Of a DNA stretch of 64,000 nucleotides, positions 35,427 through 47,954 are shown one piece after another (positions within the stretch are counted from its first letter, which is position 1; the number at the start of each line of letters is the position of its first letter). Under the pieces are notes generated by a model that did not search any database, was not told where the DNA came from, and was given only the letters and a program-made list of their open reading frames with translations. A program made the translations under genes and the position numbers. The DNA lies in NCBI RefSeq assembly GCF_932274485.2, contig NC_065882.2:53171431-53235430 (forward strand). The letters are read 5' to 3'. This DNA is from Patella vulgata (Eukaryota; Mollusca; Gastropoda; Patellidae).

Positions 35427-36082
35427 TGTAGATTCTAAATTAGACACGCTAATTATGATAAGCAGATTTGCTTCCCTTTAATTGATAATTTCATTTAAGA
35501 ACCTGACATGCAGACATTGCATAATTCTTAAATTAGAGTTATTCCACTTGTTAAGAATGTAAAGTTTGACGGTGGTCAAGTGTTGAAGTGAATTATGTTT
35601 GCAGTGTTTTATATAGAATTTGGGGGGACACAACGTGTCTGTAAGGATAATTTTATGTTTTGTTATATTCCTAAAAATGTTTAATCCATATATTATTATG
35701 TAGCTATAACTGTGAATATGTTTGTTTTATACATGTAAAATTGTACACAAACTTTGTCAAGATTTCCACGTGATGATTGAATACTTGTTGCACGTCAGTT
35801 TAATACCAGTTGGTTTAATTCTATTAAGAATAGGTTATATTTGTATATTTCAGAAATCAATCACACACACACACACACCCATACACCCGATATATCTCAA
35901 CTATTAAAACACTACGTCTAAAGTTGTTACAGTATATAACCATGTTGATGTTAATGATGGTTTGCTGATTAAAGTCAACTTTATCGTATGGAACTATATA
36001 GTAGTTTGATCGTTTGTGCATTTGGATGTTTTACCCCTTATAGCTGTCCGTTCACGTGGTATTTAAAGGATTGGCAGTTATG
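35427..36082 (+). repeat. BEL/Pao 5' LTR
   Basis: Starts TGTAGATTCTAAATTAGACA and ends near GGATTGGCAGTTAT, matching the split 3' LTR at 41764-43897. Includes a CA microsatellite near 35863. Confidence 0.88.
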
Positions 36083-39000
36083 ATAATTTAGACACGGTTC
36101 TGCAGTGTGAATGAAGACGCAGATTATTTAAGGATCACCAAGAATATTCAAGGCCTAAAGCTTTATTGTAAGGGGAGTCTTATCAAGATGGCAAATAGTT
36201 GAAATAGTGGTGAAGACTTTCAAGGCACGAAGCATTTGATAGCTTTGATAACCAACTTAACCAAAGGAAAAATTGATCTGCGAAAGGTTTTATCGAATGA
36301 TGTAGATTTAATAGATGCGAAATTTATAAAGGAAACAGAAGAAATAAATCACAACATGGAAGAGGCATGGGATAGATTTCATGAAGGTCATAATAGATGC
36401 CTTGAGATTTTAACAGAAGTTGATGAAATAGAAGAGGAATATTTAAAGTATGACGAACAAAGGAAATTGTCAATAGAGCTACGTAAAAAAATGCCAAATG
36501 GAGAAAGGCAGTTTTTACGCAAATAGAGGAAAATGAAGTTCCCTCTCCCCCAAGTCAAGTTAGTGATCTGAAAACCAGATCAAGAGCCAGTAGTTCTAGT
36601 CTGTGAAATTCTGATGTTGTGAAGGAAAGGTTAGAGGGAGAAAGAGCACAGAAATTAGAATTGGAGACTCGGATTAAAGGTTTACAAGAGGAAATGAATC
36701 AAGTAGAAGAAAGAGAATCGGCCCTGAGAGAGGCCTTGGAATTACCGACACCCCTGAATGCCGCAGCCACAGTAGGGACTGATCAAGCAGGTCAGGGCCA
36801 GAATAAATCGACACTAGAAGCAATTTTGGAAAAAAACAGACAAAATGTATAGAAAGAATGCTTGAAGATCAAAGACAAAATACTATATTACTGACATTGC
36901 CTAAGGTTGATATGCCTTTTCTACCTTTATGACGTCATTTGAAAATCTGGTTGCGTCGAAGACAAATAGTGACAGTTCCAAGTTACATTATCTGTTACAA
37001 TATACCTCCGGGGAAGCTAGAGAAGTTACGAAGAGTTGTTTAACAATGCATCCCGAGAGAGGTTATAAGGAATCTTTGCGACTGTTGAAAAGCAGATTCG
37101 GTCATAATTACAAAATTGCAACCGCATATGTTGATAAAGTAGTTAATTATCCAGCTCTAAAATCAGAAGATGGTAACGGACTTCAGAAATATGCCAACTT
37201 GTAAATTAGAAAACCCCGATAATATGCGGAAAGTAATTTCGAAATTGCCTTTTGATTTAAGGAAGAAATGGAGAGTAAAGGCAGACTATATTACGGAATA
37301 TAAAGATAGAGAAATTAATTTATCAGATATTGCCAATTACGTTGAAAAGGAGGCTAGAATTCTGACACACCCTTCTGTTCGGTAATCTAAGTACTGTCGA
37401 TAATAGTTCTACCGTGAGCCAAAGTAGCAATAAATTTCGAAGTAGACAAACTAACTATTCGAAAACGAACCTTTCTACTAATGTTGATAAGCCCAACGGC
37501 ACTCATAAACTGATATGTCCATGTTGTAAAAGAGACCATTCTATATTTGATTGCCAAGAGTTCTTAGGTAAATCATTAGAACAGAAAAGAACATTTATTC
37601 AAGAAAGTAATCTGTGCTTTAATTGTCTGACATTTGGACATCGCGCTCGTTTCTGCAGGAAAAGGATAAACTGTAATAATATGTAAAGGCAGGCACACAA
37701 CGATTGTACATCTACCCGTTCTGAACTCGCAAGCTACTAATGGTTTTTTTAAATCGCAATTCAAATTTTTGCGATAAGATAGCCCTACCTGTAATAGCTG
37801 TGAAAGTCAGGGCACCAGGAAAATCTGACATTATTGATGCCCTCGCGCTGTATGACACAGGGTCAAATGGTACATTCTCTACTGACAGACTTGTGGACAA
37901 ACTGAAGTTGAAGGGAACACCTACCAAATTATCATTAACAACACTAGATAAAGACAGGTATCAGGTGGACAGTAGAACGGTTGAAATGGAAATATTTGAC
38001 TACGAAATGAAGAATTTTGCCGAACTTTCAAAGGTGTATACACGACCCACTTTGCCTATATCGTCCCATGACAAACCAAGTCAAGAAGAGATAGATAAAT
38101 GGCCCCACTTGGATGATGTTAGAATTTACGAATCACAGAATTTATCTAAAGTAGATTTGCTGATTGGGTGCGATCATAGTTTTTTATTTGAACCGAAGGA
38201 AATCAGAGAGAGCGAAAATAGTGGACCTTATGCAGTCAAGACTATGTTGGGATATGGGTTGTAAATGGACCTATTGGTAAGACAATCAGTCAAGAGAAGA
38301 TATGTAATTTTATTAGATCTCATGCTCAACTTAACCAACAGTTCGAACAGTACTGCAATATGGAATTTAATGACTCGATCGATGAGACTAAAGTAGCAAT
38401 GTTCCAGAAAGATAGTCGAGCCATGGTGATTTACGAGAAGTCAATTAACCTAGTCAATGGACATTACGAAGTTTCTCTTCCCCTAAAAATAAACCCACCG
38501 GGTTACCTAACAGTCGACCAATGGCTGAACACAGGTTCTCTTTATTGAAGAAACGTTTCAAGAAGAATCCCGATTTGTTTGATCGATACGATGAAATTAT
38601 CCAGAGACTTGTTAGTAAAGATTATACCGAGAGAGTTTTAAATGATCAACTGTCAAGAAACGATGGTATGTTATGGTTCTTACCCCACCACCCGGTATTT
38701 CATGTGAAAAAGCCAGGGTAGTGTTTGACTGTTCGGCCAAGTACCGTGGAATTTGTTTAAATGATACTCTTTTAAGAGGCCCAGACATGACGAGTACATT
38801 GTTCGGCGTTTTAATCCGTTTCCGACAAGAATTGGGGATGTCGAAGCAATGTTCCATCAAGTTGGTGTTATTCAATGTCAAAGAGACCTACTACGATTTC
38901 TATGGTGGCCGGAAAGGGATATAGACGTCGATCCTTCGGAATATCGCAGGAGAGTACATTTATTCGGGGCCACTTCTTCTCCGAGCGTTTGCAATTACGC

Positions 39001-41946
39001 ACTTCGTAAAACTGCAGAAGATCATCAAGAAGATTATTATGATGAAGTCATTCAGACGGTTCGGAAGAATTTCTATGTGGACGATTGTTTAAAGTCCGTG
39101 AAATCTGTATCTCAAGCTATACGTCTCATTCAAGATTTAAATGAACTTCTTACTAAATGGTTATCGAATTCGCGAAAGGTGATAGAATCAGTACCTGAAG
39201 CGGAAAGAGCTGCTACACTAAATTATCTGGATTTTGATGAACTGCCAATAGAGCAAGTATTGGGAATTCAGGGACACCGAAGTAGACTGTTTTACCTTTC
39301 AAGTTAACATTAAGGAAAGGGAAAAAAGTCGTCGTGGGATTCTTTCAGTTTTGTAGTCGGTGTTTGACCCATTGGGTTTCGTCGTTCCTTTTATATTAAA
39401 CGCCAAGATTATCCTCCAAGAACTGTGTAAAATGAAATTAGGATGGGATGATGTTGTACCGGAAGAGTATATTAAGTCGTGGAATAATTGGATGAAAGAA
39501 GTCCCTTTATTTTCACGTTTAGAAATTCAACGCTGCTTTAAACCTCCGGGATTTGGTGACGTAAAATCCTCACAACTTCATTGTTTTTCGGACGTATCAT
39601 TATCAGGATATGGGGCTGTGTATGCTATTTGCGTTTCGTAGATAAGTCAGGAAGAATACATACAATATTTATCGCTGGGAAATCGAGAGTCGCTCCACTG
39701 ATGATAATGACTATTCCAAGACTGGAACTTTCTGCGGCAACGGTTTCTATCAGACTAAACCAGATCATTAAAAGAGAACTTGAGATCAACGTGGATCAAA
39801 CGTATTTTTGAACAGATAGTGCCTCTGTTCTCAAGTATATCCATAATGAGGATAAGAGATTCAACATTTTTGTGGCCAATAGGATCGCGACAATACTTGA
39901 CGGATCAACACGGTCTCAGTGGTTATACGTGGATTCCGAACTTAATCCCGCGGACGAAGCCTCCAGGGGAGTTTCGGCTAAGTCTCTTCACAAAGACGTG
40001 AGGTGGTTAACTGGGCCGGAATTTTTATGGGGACCACAGAGTGAATGGCCAGATCAGCCTGAAGATTTTCGGTTAGAAATTAAAGACCCGGAAGTTAAGG
40101 TTCCTAAGACTTCTCTGATTGTAACAAACAACGTAACTTTCATGGATACTTTGATAAGGAGATTCTCTTCGTGGGAGAGACTGAAGAAGTGTGATAGATG
40201 GGTTTAAAAGAAAATCTTTGAGAAAGAAGTCGATCTAAACGCAACGGAAATAAAGATGGCGAAAATTTACCGCAAATTTTAAGCTTAGAAGAGTTAAGGA
40301 CAGCTGAGGTAGACATCCTATAACGTGTCCAGAAAGAATGTTTTCAAGACGAATACAAAATTCTACTGACGAATTCAAAGGATAAAGGTATTAGTAAATC
40401 GAGTCCGATTTTCAAGTTAAGTCCGATGGTAGATGGATTAATAAGAATCGGCGGTCGTCTGAGAAGATGTAAAGGTTCATTAGACGTTAAGCATCAAATT
40501 ATACTACCGAAGAAAAATCATTTAACGGATTTGATTATTCAACATTACCATGAAGGATACGCGCAATCCGGAAGAGAATATTGTCTTTCTTTGATCCGAA
40601 GAAGATACTGGCCGATTAACGGTAACTCTGCAGTGAGGTCAGTTTTCGGAGCATGTATTAAATGTCGAAGATGAAACGCGCCAATTTGTGAGCAGAAGAT
40701 GGCTGACCTTCCTGAAGAACGCGTTACAGATAATCTTCCCCCTTTTTTCCTACGTAGGGATTGATTGTTTTGGCCCTTTTATGATTAAAAGAGCTAGAAG
40801 CCAACTGGAAAGATACGGCTGTATATTTACGTGTCTGTGGTCGCGCCGTTCATTTGGAGGTATTATATTCTATGGACACAGATTGTTTTCTGAATGCTTT
40901 CCGACGATGTATAAGTAGACGCGGATATCCGATGAAGATTCGCACAGACAATGGAGGTAACTTCGTTTCTGCTGACAAGGAGATTTAGCAGTCCATAAAA
41001 GAATGGAACAAGAATCAAGTTGATAAATTTATGATTCAGAAGGAGATAGAATGGTCGAATAATCCCCCAGCCGGTTCCCACTTTGGAGGGATTTGGGAAC
41101 GGTGTATTCGTCACGTGCGCAAAATCCTAAGTTTCCTATTAACAGAACATACACTTTGTGATAAAAGTTTATTGACTATGTTCTGCGAAGTTGAATGACA
41201 ATCAACGGACGCCCGATTACAAGAGTATCTGACGATCCCCAAGATTTAGAAGCTCTGACTCCTAATCACTTACTACTTCTAAGGTCAGGAAATCAATATC
41301 CCCCTGGTATCTTTTGTGTTAAGGATGGAGACACGTGCAGTATCTCGCGAATGTATTGCAGTCGCGCCAGAAGTGGAACCAAGATCGTAAAAATCTCAAT
41401 GTTGACGACGTCGTTCTGATGATAGATAAGGACCAACCTCGTGGATCGTGGCCTTTAGCAAGAGTAACTAAAGTGTATCCAGATGATCAAGGATATGTTC
41501 GCATTGTGGAGCTAAAGACAAGAAACAATACATTCAAAAGACCTATCGATAAGTGTGTTTTACTCGAAAGTGTAAATGTTTGAGAACTATTAATACATTA
41601 TTATTACGGTAACTTTATGAAGATGCCGAGATCTTACTTCGATTATTATAATCTTCCTTATACGTATTGCTTCAGTTTATTGTTACGAAGTTTAGAATCT
41701 TGTTTAATAATTTGCTTTTAAATGTTCCACCTTAAGTATGCTACACATTTAACGGGGCCGGTATGTAGATTCTAAATTAGACATGTTAATTATGATAAGC
41801 AGATTTGCTTCCCTTTAATTGATAATTTCATTTAAGAACCTGACATGCAGACATTGCACAATTTTTAAATTAGAGTTATTCCACTTGTTAAGAATGTAAA
41901 GTTTGATGGTGGTCAAGTGAATTATGTTTGCTGTGTTTTATATATA

Positions 41947-43451
41947 CTATTCAAAAAAAGTAGGGGATATTTGATATGCAAATGACTACGAAAAAAGTCA
42001 CTATAGAACCTAACAGAAGAAACATTTCCAGTTACATGTGACGCCCAAACGCACCAATAGCTACCGCATGGAATGCAGGTGATGCTTGGGATCATCATGG
42101 GGGTCCAACCCAAGATTTGCACGACTCTGACTTTGAATGTTACAGTCATTGTGGCATTGAATTCCAGGGTGGAAACATCAGTTTAATTGTTTTAGTGACC
42201 AGAAAACAAATTTTGATATGCGTCGGCTTACCCAAAATGAAAGGTTACGTGCCCTTGGCATGCTACAGATCGGCACAACACAGGCGGTTGTGGCGCGGAC
42301 GATGAATGTTTCTCAGTCTGTCATAAGCAGGCTATGGTCCAGATACCGTGATACACAATCTGTACAGGACAAACCACGCTCAGGTCGACCAAGGGCGACA
42401 ACTCAAGCCCAGGATCGATTTATCCGTACCTTGGCCTTGAGAAATCGTGTCATCACAGCAAATCAGATCAGCGCTCGTCTTTAAACAGACACTGGTGTGA
42501 GAGTGAGTGGCCAGACGATTCGGAATCGACTGCATAGGGGTCACCTTCGCGCCCGACGTCCTCGCGTGATCGCTTGTTTGAGAGATCATCACATTCAGAC
42601 AAGACGTCGTTGGTGTAGGGATCGTCAACACTGGGATAATCGACGCTGGAGCAATGTGATGTTTTCAGATGAGTCAAGGTTCACTGTTGATTTTTTGGAC
42701 AGACGTAGGAGGGTGTGGCGTCGTCGAAACGAGCGCTTCCAAGACGTTAACGTCATCAGACATGATCGATTTGGGGGTGGTTCTGTTATGGTGTGGGGAG
42801 GCATCACTGTTGCTGGAAGAACGGCTTTACATGTTGTTGCAGGGCGTGTTACAGGCCAGTACTACCGGGACAACATCTTGGCAGTCCATGTTGTGCCGTT
42901 CGCACGACGTCATGGCCGCCGTTTCATCTTCCAGGATGACAACGCAAGATGTCACAGGGCCAGGATCGTTACAGGTTACCTCCAACAACAGAACATCACC
43001 ACATTACCTTGGCCAGCACTGAGTCCCGACCTCTTCCCCATCGAGCATGTCTGGGACATGCTTGGACAGAGGTTACGTCAACGTCAACAACGTCCTGCCA
43101 ATGTCCAAGAACTTGCTGCTGCGTTGCAACAGGAATGGGACAATCTGGACCAAAATGACCTTAGACGTCTCATTAGGAGTATGCCACGTCGGATCAATGC
43201 TTGTTTGGCAAACAGAGGAGGATTTACCCGTTACTGACTTGGTTGTGATGCTGTGGTAACTTTGCTGTTTGACCCCGGGTATCATTTTACCCTTATAATG
43301 GTCAGTCTGTGCCTTACTTAGTCTAACGATCATTTGGAATAAATCGATTAATGTGAACTTCATTTCATTTTGTCATTTGTTTCTTCGTCAGTTTCATTAG
43401 GTGACTTTAATAACACTTAAAAATCAAATATCCCCTACTTTTTTTGAATAG
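41947..43451 (+). mobile_element. Tc1/mariner element, 1505 bp
   Basis: Perfect terminal inverted repeats beginning CTATTCAAAAAAAGTAGGGG, inserted at TA within the TTTATATA of the 3' LTR; the matching unoccupied site is in the 5' LTR near 35610. It carries one transposase gene. Because it sits inside the LTR, it is younger than the retroelement. Confidence 0.95.
42218..43237 (+). pseudogene. Tc1-type DD34E transposase with one in-frame stop
   Basis: A 339-codon frame from MRRLTQNERL to GGFTRY. Seen: N-terminal helix-turn-helix regions (residues about 1-60, then TIRNRLHRGHLRARRP near 100-115), and catalytic D151 (FSDESRF), D241 (QDDNARCH) and E276 (SPDLFPIEHVWD), with exactly 34 residues between the last two, the DD34E signature. 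Length is normal for the family. One TAA at codon 89 (42482-42484) sits where a CAA would fit; the rest of the frame is uninterrupted. Known function: cut-and-paste transposition into TA. This copy is probably inactive, though sibling copies could be intact. Confidence 0.95.
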
Positions 43452-43884
43452 TATATATTTTGGGAGGACAAAACGTGTCTGTAAGGATAATTTTATGTTT
43501 TATTATATTCCTAAAAAATGCTTAATCCATATATGTAGCTATAACTATGAATATGTTTGTTTTACACATGTAAAATTGTACACAAACTCTGTCAAGATTT
43601 CCACGTGATGATTGAATACTTGTTGTACGTCAGTTTAATACCAGTATTAAGAATATGTTATATTTGTATATTTCAGAAATCACACACACACACACAGATA
43701 TATCTCAACTATACAACCACTACGTCTAAAGTTGTTACAGTATATATAACCATGTTGATGTTAATGATTGTTTGCTGATTAAAGTTAACTATATCGTATG
43801 GAATTGGATCTATAGTAGTTTGATCGTTTGTGCATTTGGATGTTTTACCCCCTTATAGCTTTCCGTTCACGTGGTATTTAAAGG

Positions 43885-44365
43885 ATTGGCAGTTATAACA
43901 ATAAACCAGTTTATTTACAAGCTTTATTGTATGAAAATACTCTTAACCGGACAAAATTTTACACAAAGGCACGCTATCTACCAGGGCTCTATAAAAGTTG
44001 AGTGTGCCTGCGCACACACTTGAAAATGTGCCTGCAGGGTCATACTGAAACACAGGGATGTAGCCAGGATTTGGTGAGTGGTGTAAAAATATATTTGGCG
44101 AGCTGAGCGAGTCCCAAAAAATTTTGGGAGGGGGGCGTGGTCTTTTATGAAAATTATACCCTTCTTGGTGTATTTTCAGAGCATCTGCTGCCTTTTGTAT
44201 TTGGTTCAGTGCAAATCAAATTTCCATTTATATATTTATATATTGGCAGTTATAACAATAAACCAGTTTATTTACAAGCTTTATTGTATGAAAATACTCT
44301 TAACCGGACAAAATTTTACACAAAGGCACGCTATCTACCAGGGCTCTATAAAAGTTGAGTGTGCC
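43885..44365. repeat. 124 bp direct repeat pair
   Basis: 43885-44008 and 44242-44365 are identical as far as I can read them, 357 bp apart. Each begins ATTGGCAGTTATAACAAT, that is, the end of the BEL/Pao 3' LTR, its target duplication and 100 bp of flank. Confidence 0.85.
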
Positions 44366-44512
44366 GTGGTAAATTTCGAGCGCCAAGTTTGTGTACAGAG
44401 AAGGACGAAGGGGTTTAAATACGACTGGGCGGCTTTCTTCGATTTTTTCTTTGTGCTGGGCGGCAAAAAATAGTGTCGGGCGCAGGCACCGCCCGGCCTG
44501 GCTACATCTTTA
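44053..44512. mobile_element. Decayed hAT-like element
   Basis: GATGTAGCCAGG near the left end (after CAGG) and its complement at 44497-44508 resemble hAT-like termini. The second 124 bp repeat lies inside. No clear target duplication, so the limits are approximate. Confidence 0.45.
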
Positions 44513-44760
44513 AAAATGTGACTGCAAAAAAGTTTTTTTTAAGCAAATGTGCCTGCGTGCGCATGTGCGCGGAAATATCGATGCCTGCTATCTACATTTC
44601 ACCGTCAGATAGATCAGGAAACGACAAAACTTTCACATACACGTCATTGCCTTTGGTTCAGGGTCGCCATGATTTTAACGTCAAGGAAAGTTATATGCTC
44701 AAGACTACTCAGGCTTTATTTTCCAGCCACCTATCTCAGGAAAGCCTGGAGCTGGAGGGG

Positions 44761-45095
44761 TAGATCTATTTCTTAAGGACCCCTCCCCGACACTTACCCA
44801 AAACCTAACCCTAACCCACAATCTCGTCAACAATCACATTCACGCGCCATAACCTTATTACACATTGTAGCGACCATGACGAAATCTGGAGGTGGCCTTA
44901 AGAAATAGATCTCCAGATAATTCGTCAACGGTCACGAGATGTAAACAGAGCTAACCCTAACCCCGGACCTGACCCTTACCCAAAACCTAACCCTAACCCA
45001 CAATCTCGTCAACAATCACATTCACGCGCCATAACCTTATTACACATCGTAGCGACCATGACGAAATCTGGAGGTGGCCTTAAGAAATAGATCTA
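44761..45095. mobile_element. MITE with perfect 18 bp TIR and internal 120 bp duplication
   Basis: TAGATCTATTTCTTAAGG at 44761-44778 and its exact complement at 45078-45095. Inside, 44793-44912 and 44975-45094 are near-identical 120 bp copies, each with AACCCTAACCC. No coding content and no clear target duplication. Confidence 0.7.
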
Positions 45096-45178
45096 GATAG
45101 GGCTGAAGGGTTCATTTGACATTCAGGAGGGGTCAATTTTGTATCACTTTCCCCAAGCATATATAGCCGTTTAGATGA

Positions 45179-45388
45179 TACAAAAAACCGAGGCCCCTTA
45201 TGTGGACGTGCACCAAAGAGCCAACTGCCCATGCAATAATTGGTGCAGAAAAGTTGGACGTTAGACTAAGCCTCACTAATTCATTCAGATTGTTCGGTCA
45301 GACGGGTATGTGGGACTGGAGCCAGTACGCTGCGTTATGCGACAGTTATCGGGCCTCGATCATTATTTTTCCATCAAATTCGAATTGA
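45179..45388 (+). pseudogene. Possible CRESS-DNA virus capsid-like fossil
   Basis: A 69-codon open stretch ending FPSNSN then stop. The part around WDWSQYAALCDSYRASIIIF resembles the jelly-roll segment of circular ssDNA (CRESS) virus capsid proteins, where an aromatic, a short acidic-Tyr-Arg step (D-x-YR) and a beta strand ending in P recur. Only this fragment is seen and no Rep-like region is nearby. A chance frame is possible. Confidence 0.3.
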
Positions 45389-46129
45389 CTAATGGGTAAT
45401 ACTTTAAAACATTTATAGTCATTGTAATAAACAGTGTCTGTCCAGAGTATTGTCACTCTGTTTTATGCGGGACATTTTTCTCGGCCAAAACGTTTTGTTT
45501 AATCAATTTTTTTCGGGAAGTAAAATTTCTGGTGTCCGGTGAATGAAACTATAACAGTCTTGGTTGATTGGAGTTCAGATCTCCATATTGGAGATTGAGG
45601 TTTTGATAGTGGTTGTAGTGCCAAAGCATATGATGAGGGGGGGGGGGGTAGTAAGCCCCCATCCCTCAAATGGAACGCCGTGATACCATTTGGGCCCCTG
45701 CACCCCCATCCGCCAGGACAATGGATTCGTGTCTTAGGTGTAACGAGTATATCATTGTGTTCCAGAAAGTGAATTAATTTTTGGGCAATCTGACTTTTCG
45801 GACAGACGGGTAAAAGTGGAGAAAAATAATTATTGTATAATCTAGTTGGCAAAATAAAGAGCCCAATATGATTAAAATACAGATCTATATTTCGTTTCGT
45901 TTTTTGATACTTTCGATGGCCTAGGTACACTACATGCAGATCTGACCGGTTGTACTGGAAGATCGCGTCAGGGGTCGTACGAGCGGCTTTTGACACTATG
46001 ACTCTTTCCCTATGTCCCTTATCTATCAAATAATTCAATGCTGTCAGTTCCGACCAGTTAAAACAAGCGGTTGCCATGCAAAATACGCACACATTTTTCA
46101 AGAATTGTATGGGGAATAGGCAAAATCAA
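45389..46129. other. Non-coding, mixed repeats
   Basis: 45855-45995 is a minus-strand copy of the repeat family at 53599-53966 (shared CGTACGAGCGGC). The tract near 45780 (TTTGGGCAATCTGACTTTTC) recurs near 50985. A minus frame of 200 codons (46101-45499) crosses these repeats and a G run, so I do not call it. Confidence 0.5.
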
Positions 46130-46960
46130 TAGGGCTCATCCAAGAATTTTTGATCCTTAACACAGTTTAAGTTTCATCTATGAAAGTTGTCGCCTCTGGT
46201 ATTCATATTTCACATTTTGCGTAAAGGGAAGGGGGCCAACGTGCACCAAAATTAAACTCATCCAAAACCTAGTGATACCCGGTTTAAGTTTCATCTAAAT
46301 CAGATAAAAATTGTGACCTCCACAACATGGTCCACAACATGGGCATTACATGCTTTTATTTGCGTAAAGGAGATCGCGGCCATTCGCCTGAAAATTTCGG
46401 TCTGACTCAACAATAATTATAAAGGTGATATATTTGAACGGTTTTGAAAATAAGATAAAAATGGTGACCTCTAGTGGGACCACAAGCTTAAAACATGATA
46501 TTTCGTACAATCAGGGGTCATAATCCAGAAATTTACGGTCCAATACGCGCCAATGTCGAAAGGAACCCAGACCTTTGGGATATATCAGATTGGATGAAAA
46601 TTCGAACCTCTGGGTGGTCCACACCCTGGGTATTACATGCTTTTAAGGAGCGGCCATTTTGTCGGCCAGTTTCGGTCCGATTTTCACGAAATTTGCACTC
46701 AACGGTGATATATTTGAACGGTTTTTACAATGAAATAAAAGCTGTGAGCTCTAAAGGGTCCACAGGCTAAAAATGTAAATAGTACATTATAGGATCTTAT
46801 ATGCGCCAATATCGAAACATACCGAGATACGGTTATAAACATACATTGTCAGTTTCATCAAAATGGTATAAAACTTGTGACCTCTATTTAGAGTCACTGT
46901 GTCCACAACCTTGGTATTATTATGCATATATTTGTCAAATTCAGTATCGCAGGAAACCAG
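46130..46960 (-). repeat. Tandem-cored repeat element (330 bp type), fragment
   Basis: Two or more decayed units with TATTTGAACGGTTTT and GTACAATCAGGGGTCATAAT phrases, same orientation as 10879-11990. The defining ends were not found. Confidence 0.6.
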
Positions 46961-47954
46961 CATCGACTGGGTTTGTATATGGTAAGGGATTGAGAAAAGG
47001 AATAAAATTTCACTTCGTTGCTGAGTGATTTTATTAGCCGGAAATCGCTCCGAAAGCGTCTTGGACGATCTGGACCCCCAGGAGCTTCCGGGGCTTAGGC
47101 GGCCCCTCGACCTTTGCCTAAAGCCCTAGGGTGGTTGTCACCCTCCCCAAATCAAGAATTGCTTCCACCGACCCGGCAACGTATACCAATTTATTCATCT
47201 GGGGCGTAAGAGTGATTTGTATTGATTTGGTTATTTGTTAGGACGGGTGGAGGGGGTGAGCCCGAAGGGGTGGAAGTTCGGCTCCGAACGTAGGCCTAAG
47301 TCTCATTGTCTCATTAAATTTGTAAATTTTATTGGGTAGGCCTAAGTGTTTAATGATCGCGTGTCAATCCCTTTTTTCTGTACAATGTATACACGAACAT
47401 TTTAGTGGAAAAATAAGACCTTGTTTATCTCGCAAGACCCGGTAATTTGCCGGGACAGTGGCACCACTTACGAGGGGGAACCACCCTGGAAAATGAGACA
47501 AATGATTTAGCAAAATAGGTTTGTAGTGTGCACATTTAATTGAAAAGTGAAATTCGGTTTTAGCTTTATTGTCAGGGAACAATTGGTGGGGGGGGGGGGG
47601 CATTCTTTTATAGGCTTATGACATCTCTCTATTCATAATTTAGCTTTCCGATGGTCCTGCTTTGTACTTTACTACTTAGATCTAATTTAAATATTAAACT
47701 CCGCTAAATGAAACCATTTATTATTGGGGGTTTTTATTATTTGTTCGGGTTAGATAAATCTAACGGCGGTTACGTAGTTCTGTTGTTTAAGAAAGGGTTG
47801 GCTATCCTGTAATGTGAAATGTTGGCAGATTTCTGTAGTGTGTTTTTCACGCACTGTACGTGTAGTCTCGGTTACATAGGCTCTTTGTTAGTGAGTTGAG
47901 CACCGGGTTGGAAGACGGAGGTTACACTATTTTTCGGTTGACTGTTGAAATGTA
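46961..47954. promoter_or_regulatory. ARRDC upstream region
   Basis: 47035-47155 repeats at 49653-49790 (GCCGGAAATCGCTCCGAAAG and variant). From about 47760 to 47954 lies the likely promoter and 5' untranslated region of the alpha-arrestin gene; no canonical TATA box is placed with confidence. Confidence 0.4.

Larger units (their letters stand above)
35427..43897 (+). mobile_element. BEL/Pao LTR retrotransposon, broken
   Basis: A fossil LTR element. ACAAT flanks both ends (35422-35426 and 43898-43902), a 5 bp target duplication as usual for BEL/Pao. Parts in order: 5' LTR; gag-like coiled-coil region (about 36.2-37.4 kb); zinc-knuckle region with CPCCKRDHSIFDC (about 37.5-37.7 kb); aspartic protease with LYDTGSNGTF (about 37.8 kb); reverse transcriptase (about 38.4-39.3 kb); RNase H region (about 39.4-40.0 kb); integrase (about 40.4-41.4 kb); 3' LTR split by a Tc1/mariner element. 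The coding region is broken in roughly ten or more places. The LTRs differ by scattered substitutions and small indels, so the insertion is not very recent. Confidence 0.93.
41764..43897 (+). repeat. BEL/Pao 3' LTR, split by a Tc1/mariner element
   Basis: About 627 bp of LTR sequence in two parts, 41764-41946 and 43452-43897, around the Tc1/mariner insertion. Ends GGATTGGCAGTTATA followed by the ACAAT target duplication. Confidence 0.88.

Noticed and set aside
42625-43363. Several antisense and alternative-frame ORFs over the transposase
   Set aside because: Shadows of the DD34E transposase frame.
45499-46101. 200-codon minus-strand open frame
   Set aside because: It crosses a G run and pieces of at least two interspersed repeats and has no family resemblance.
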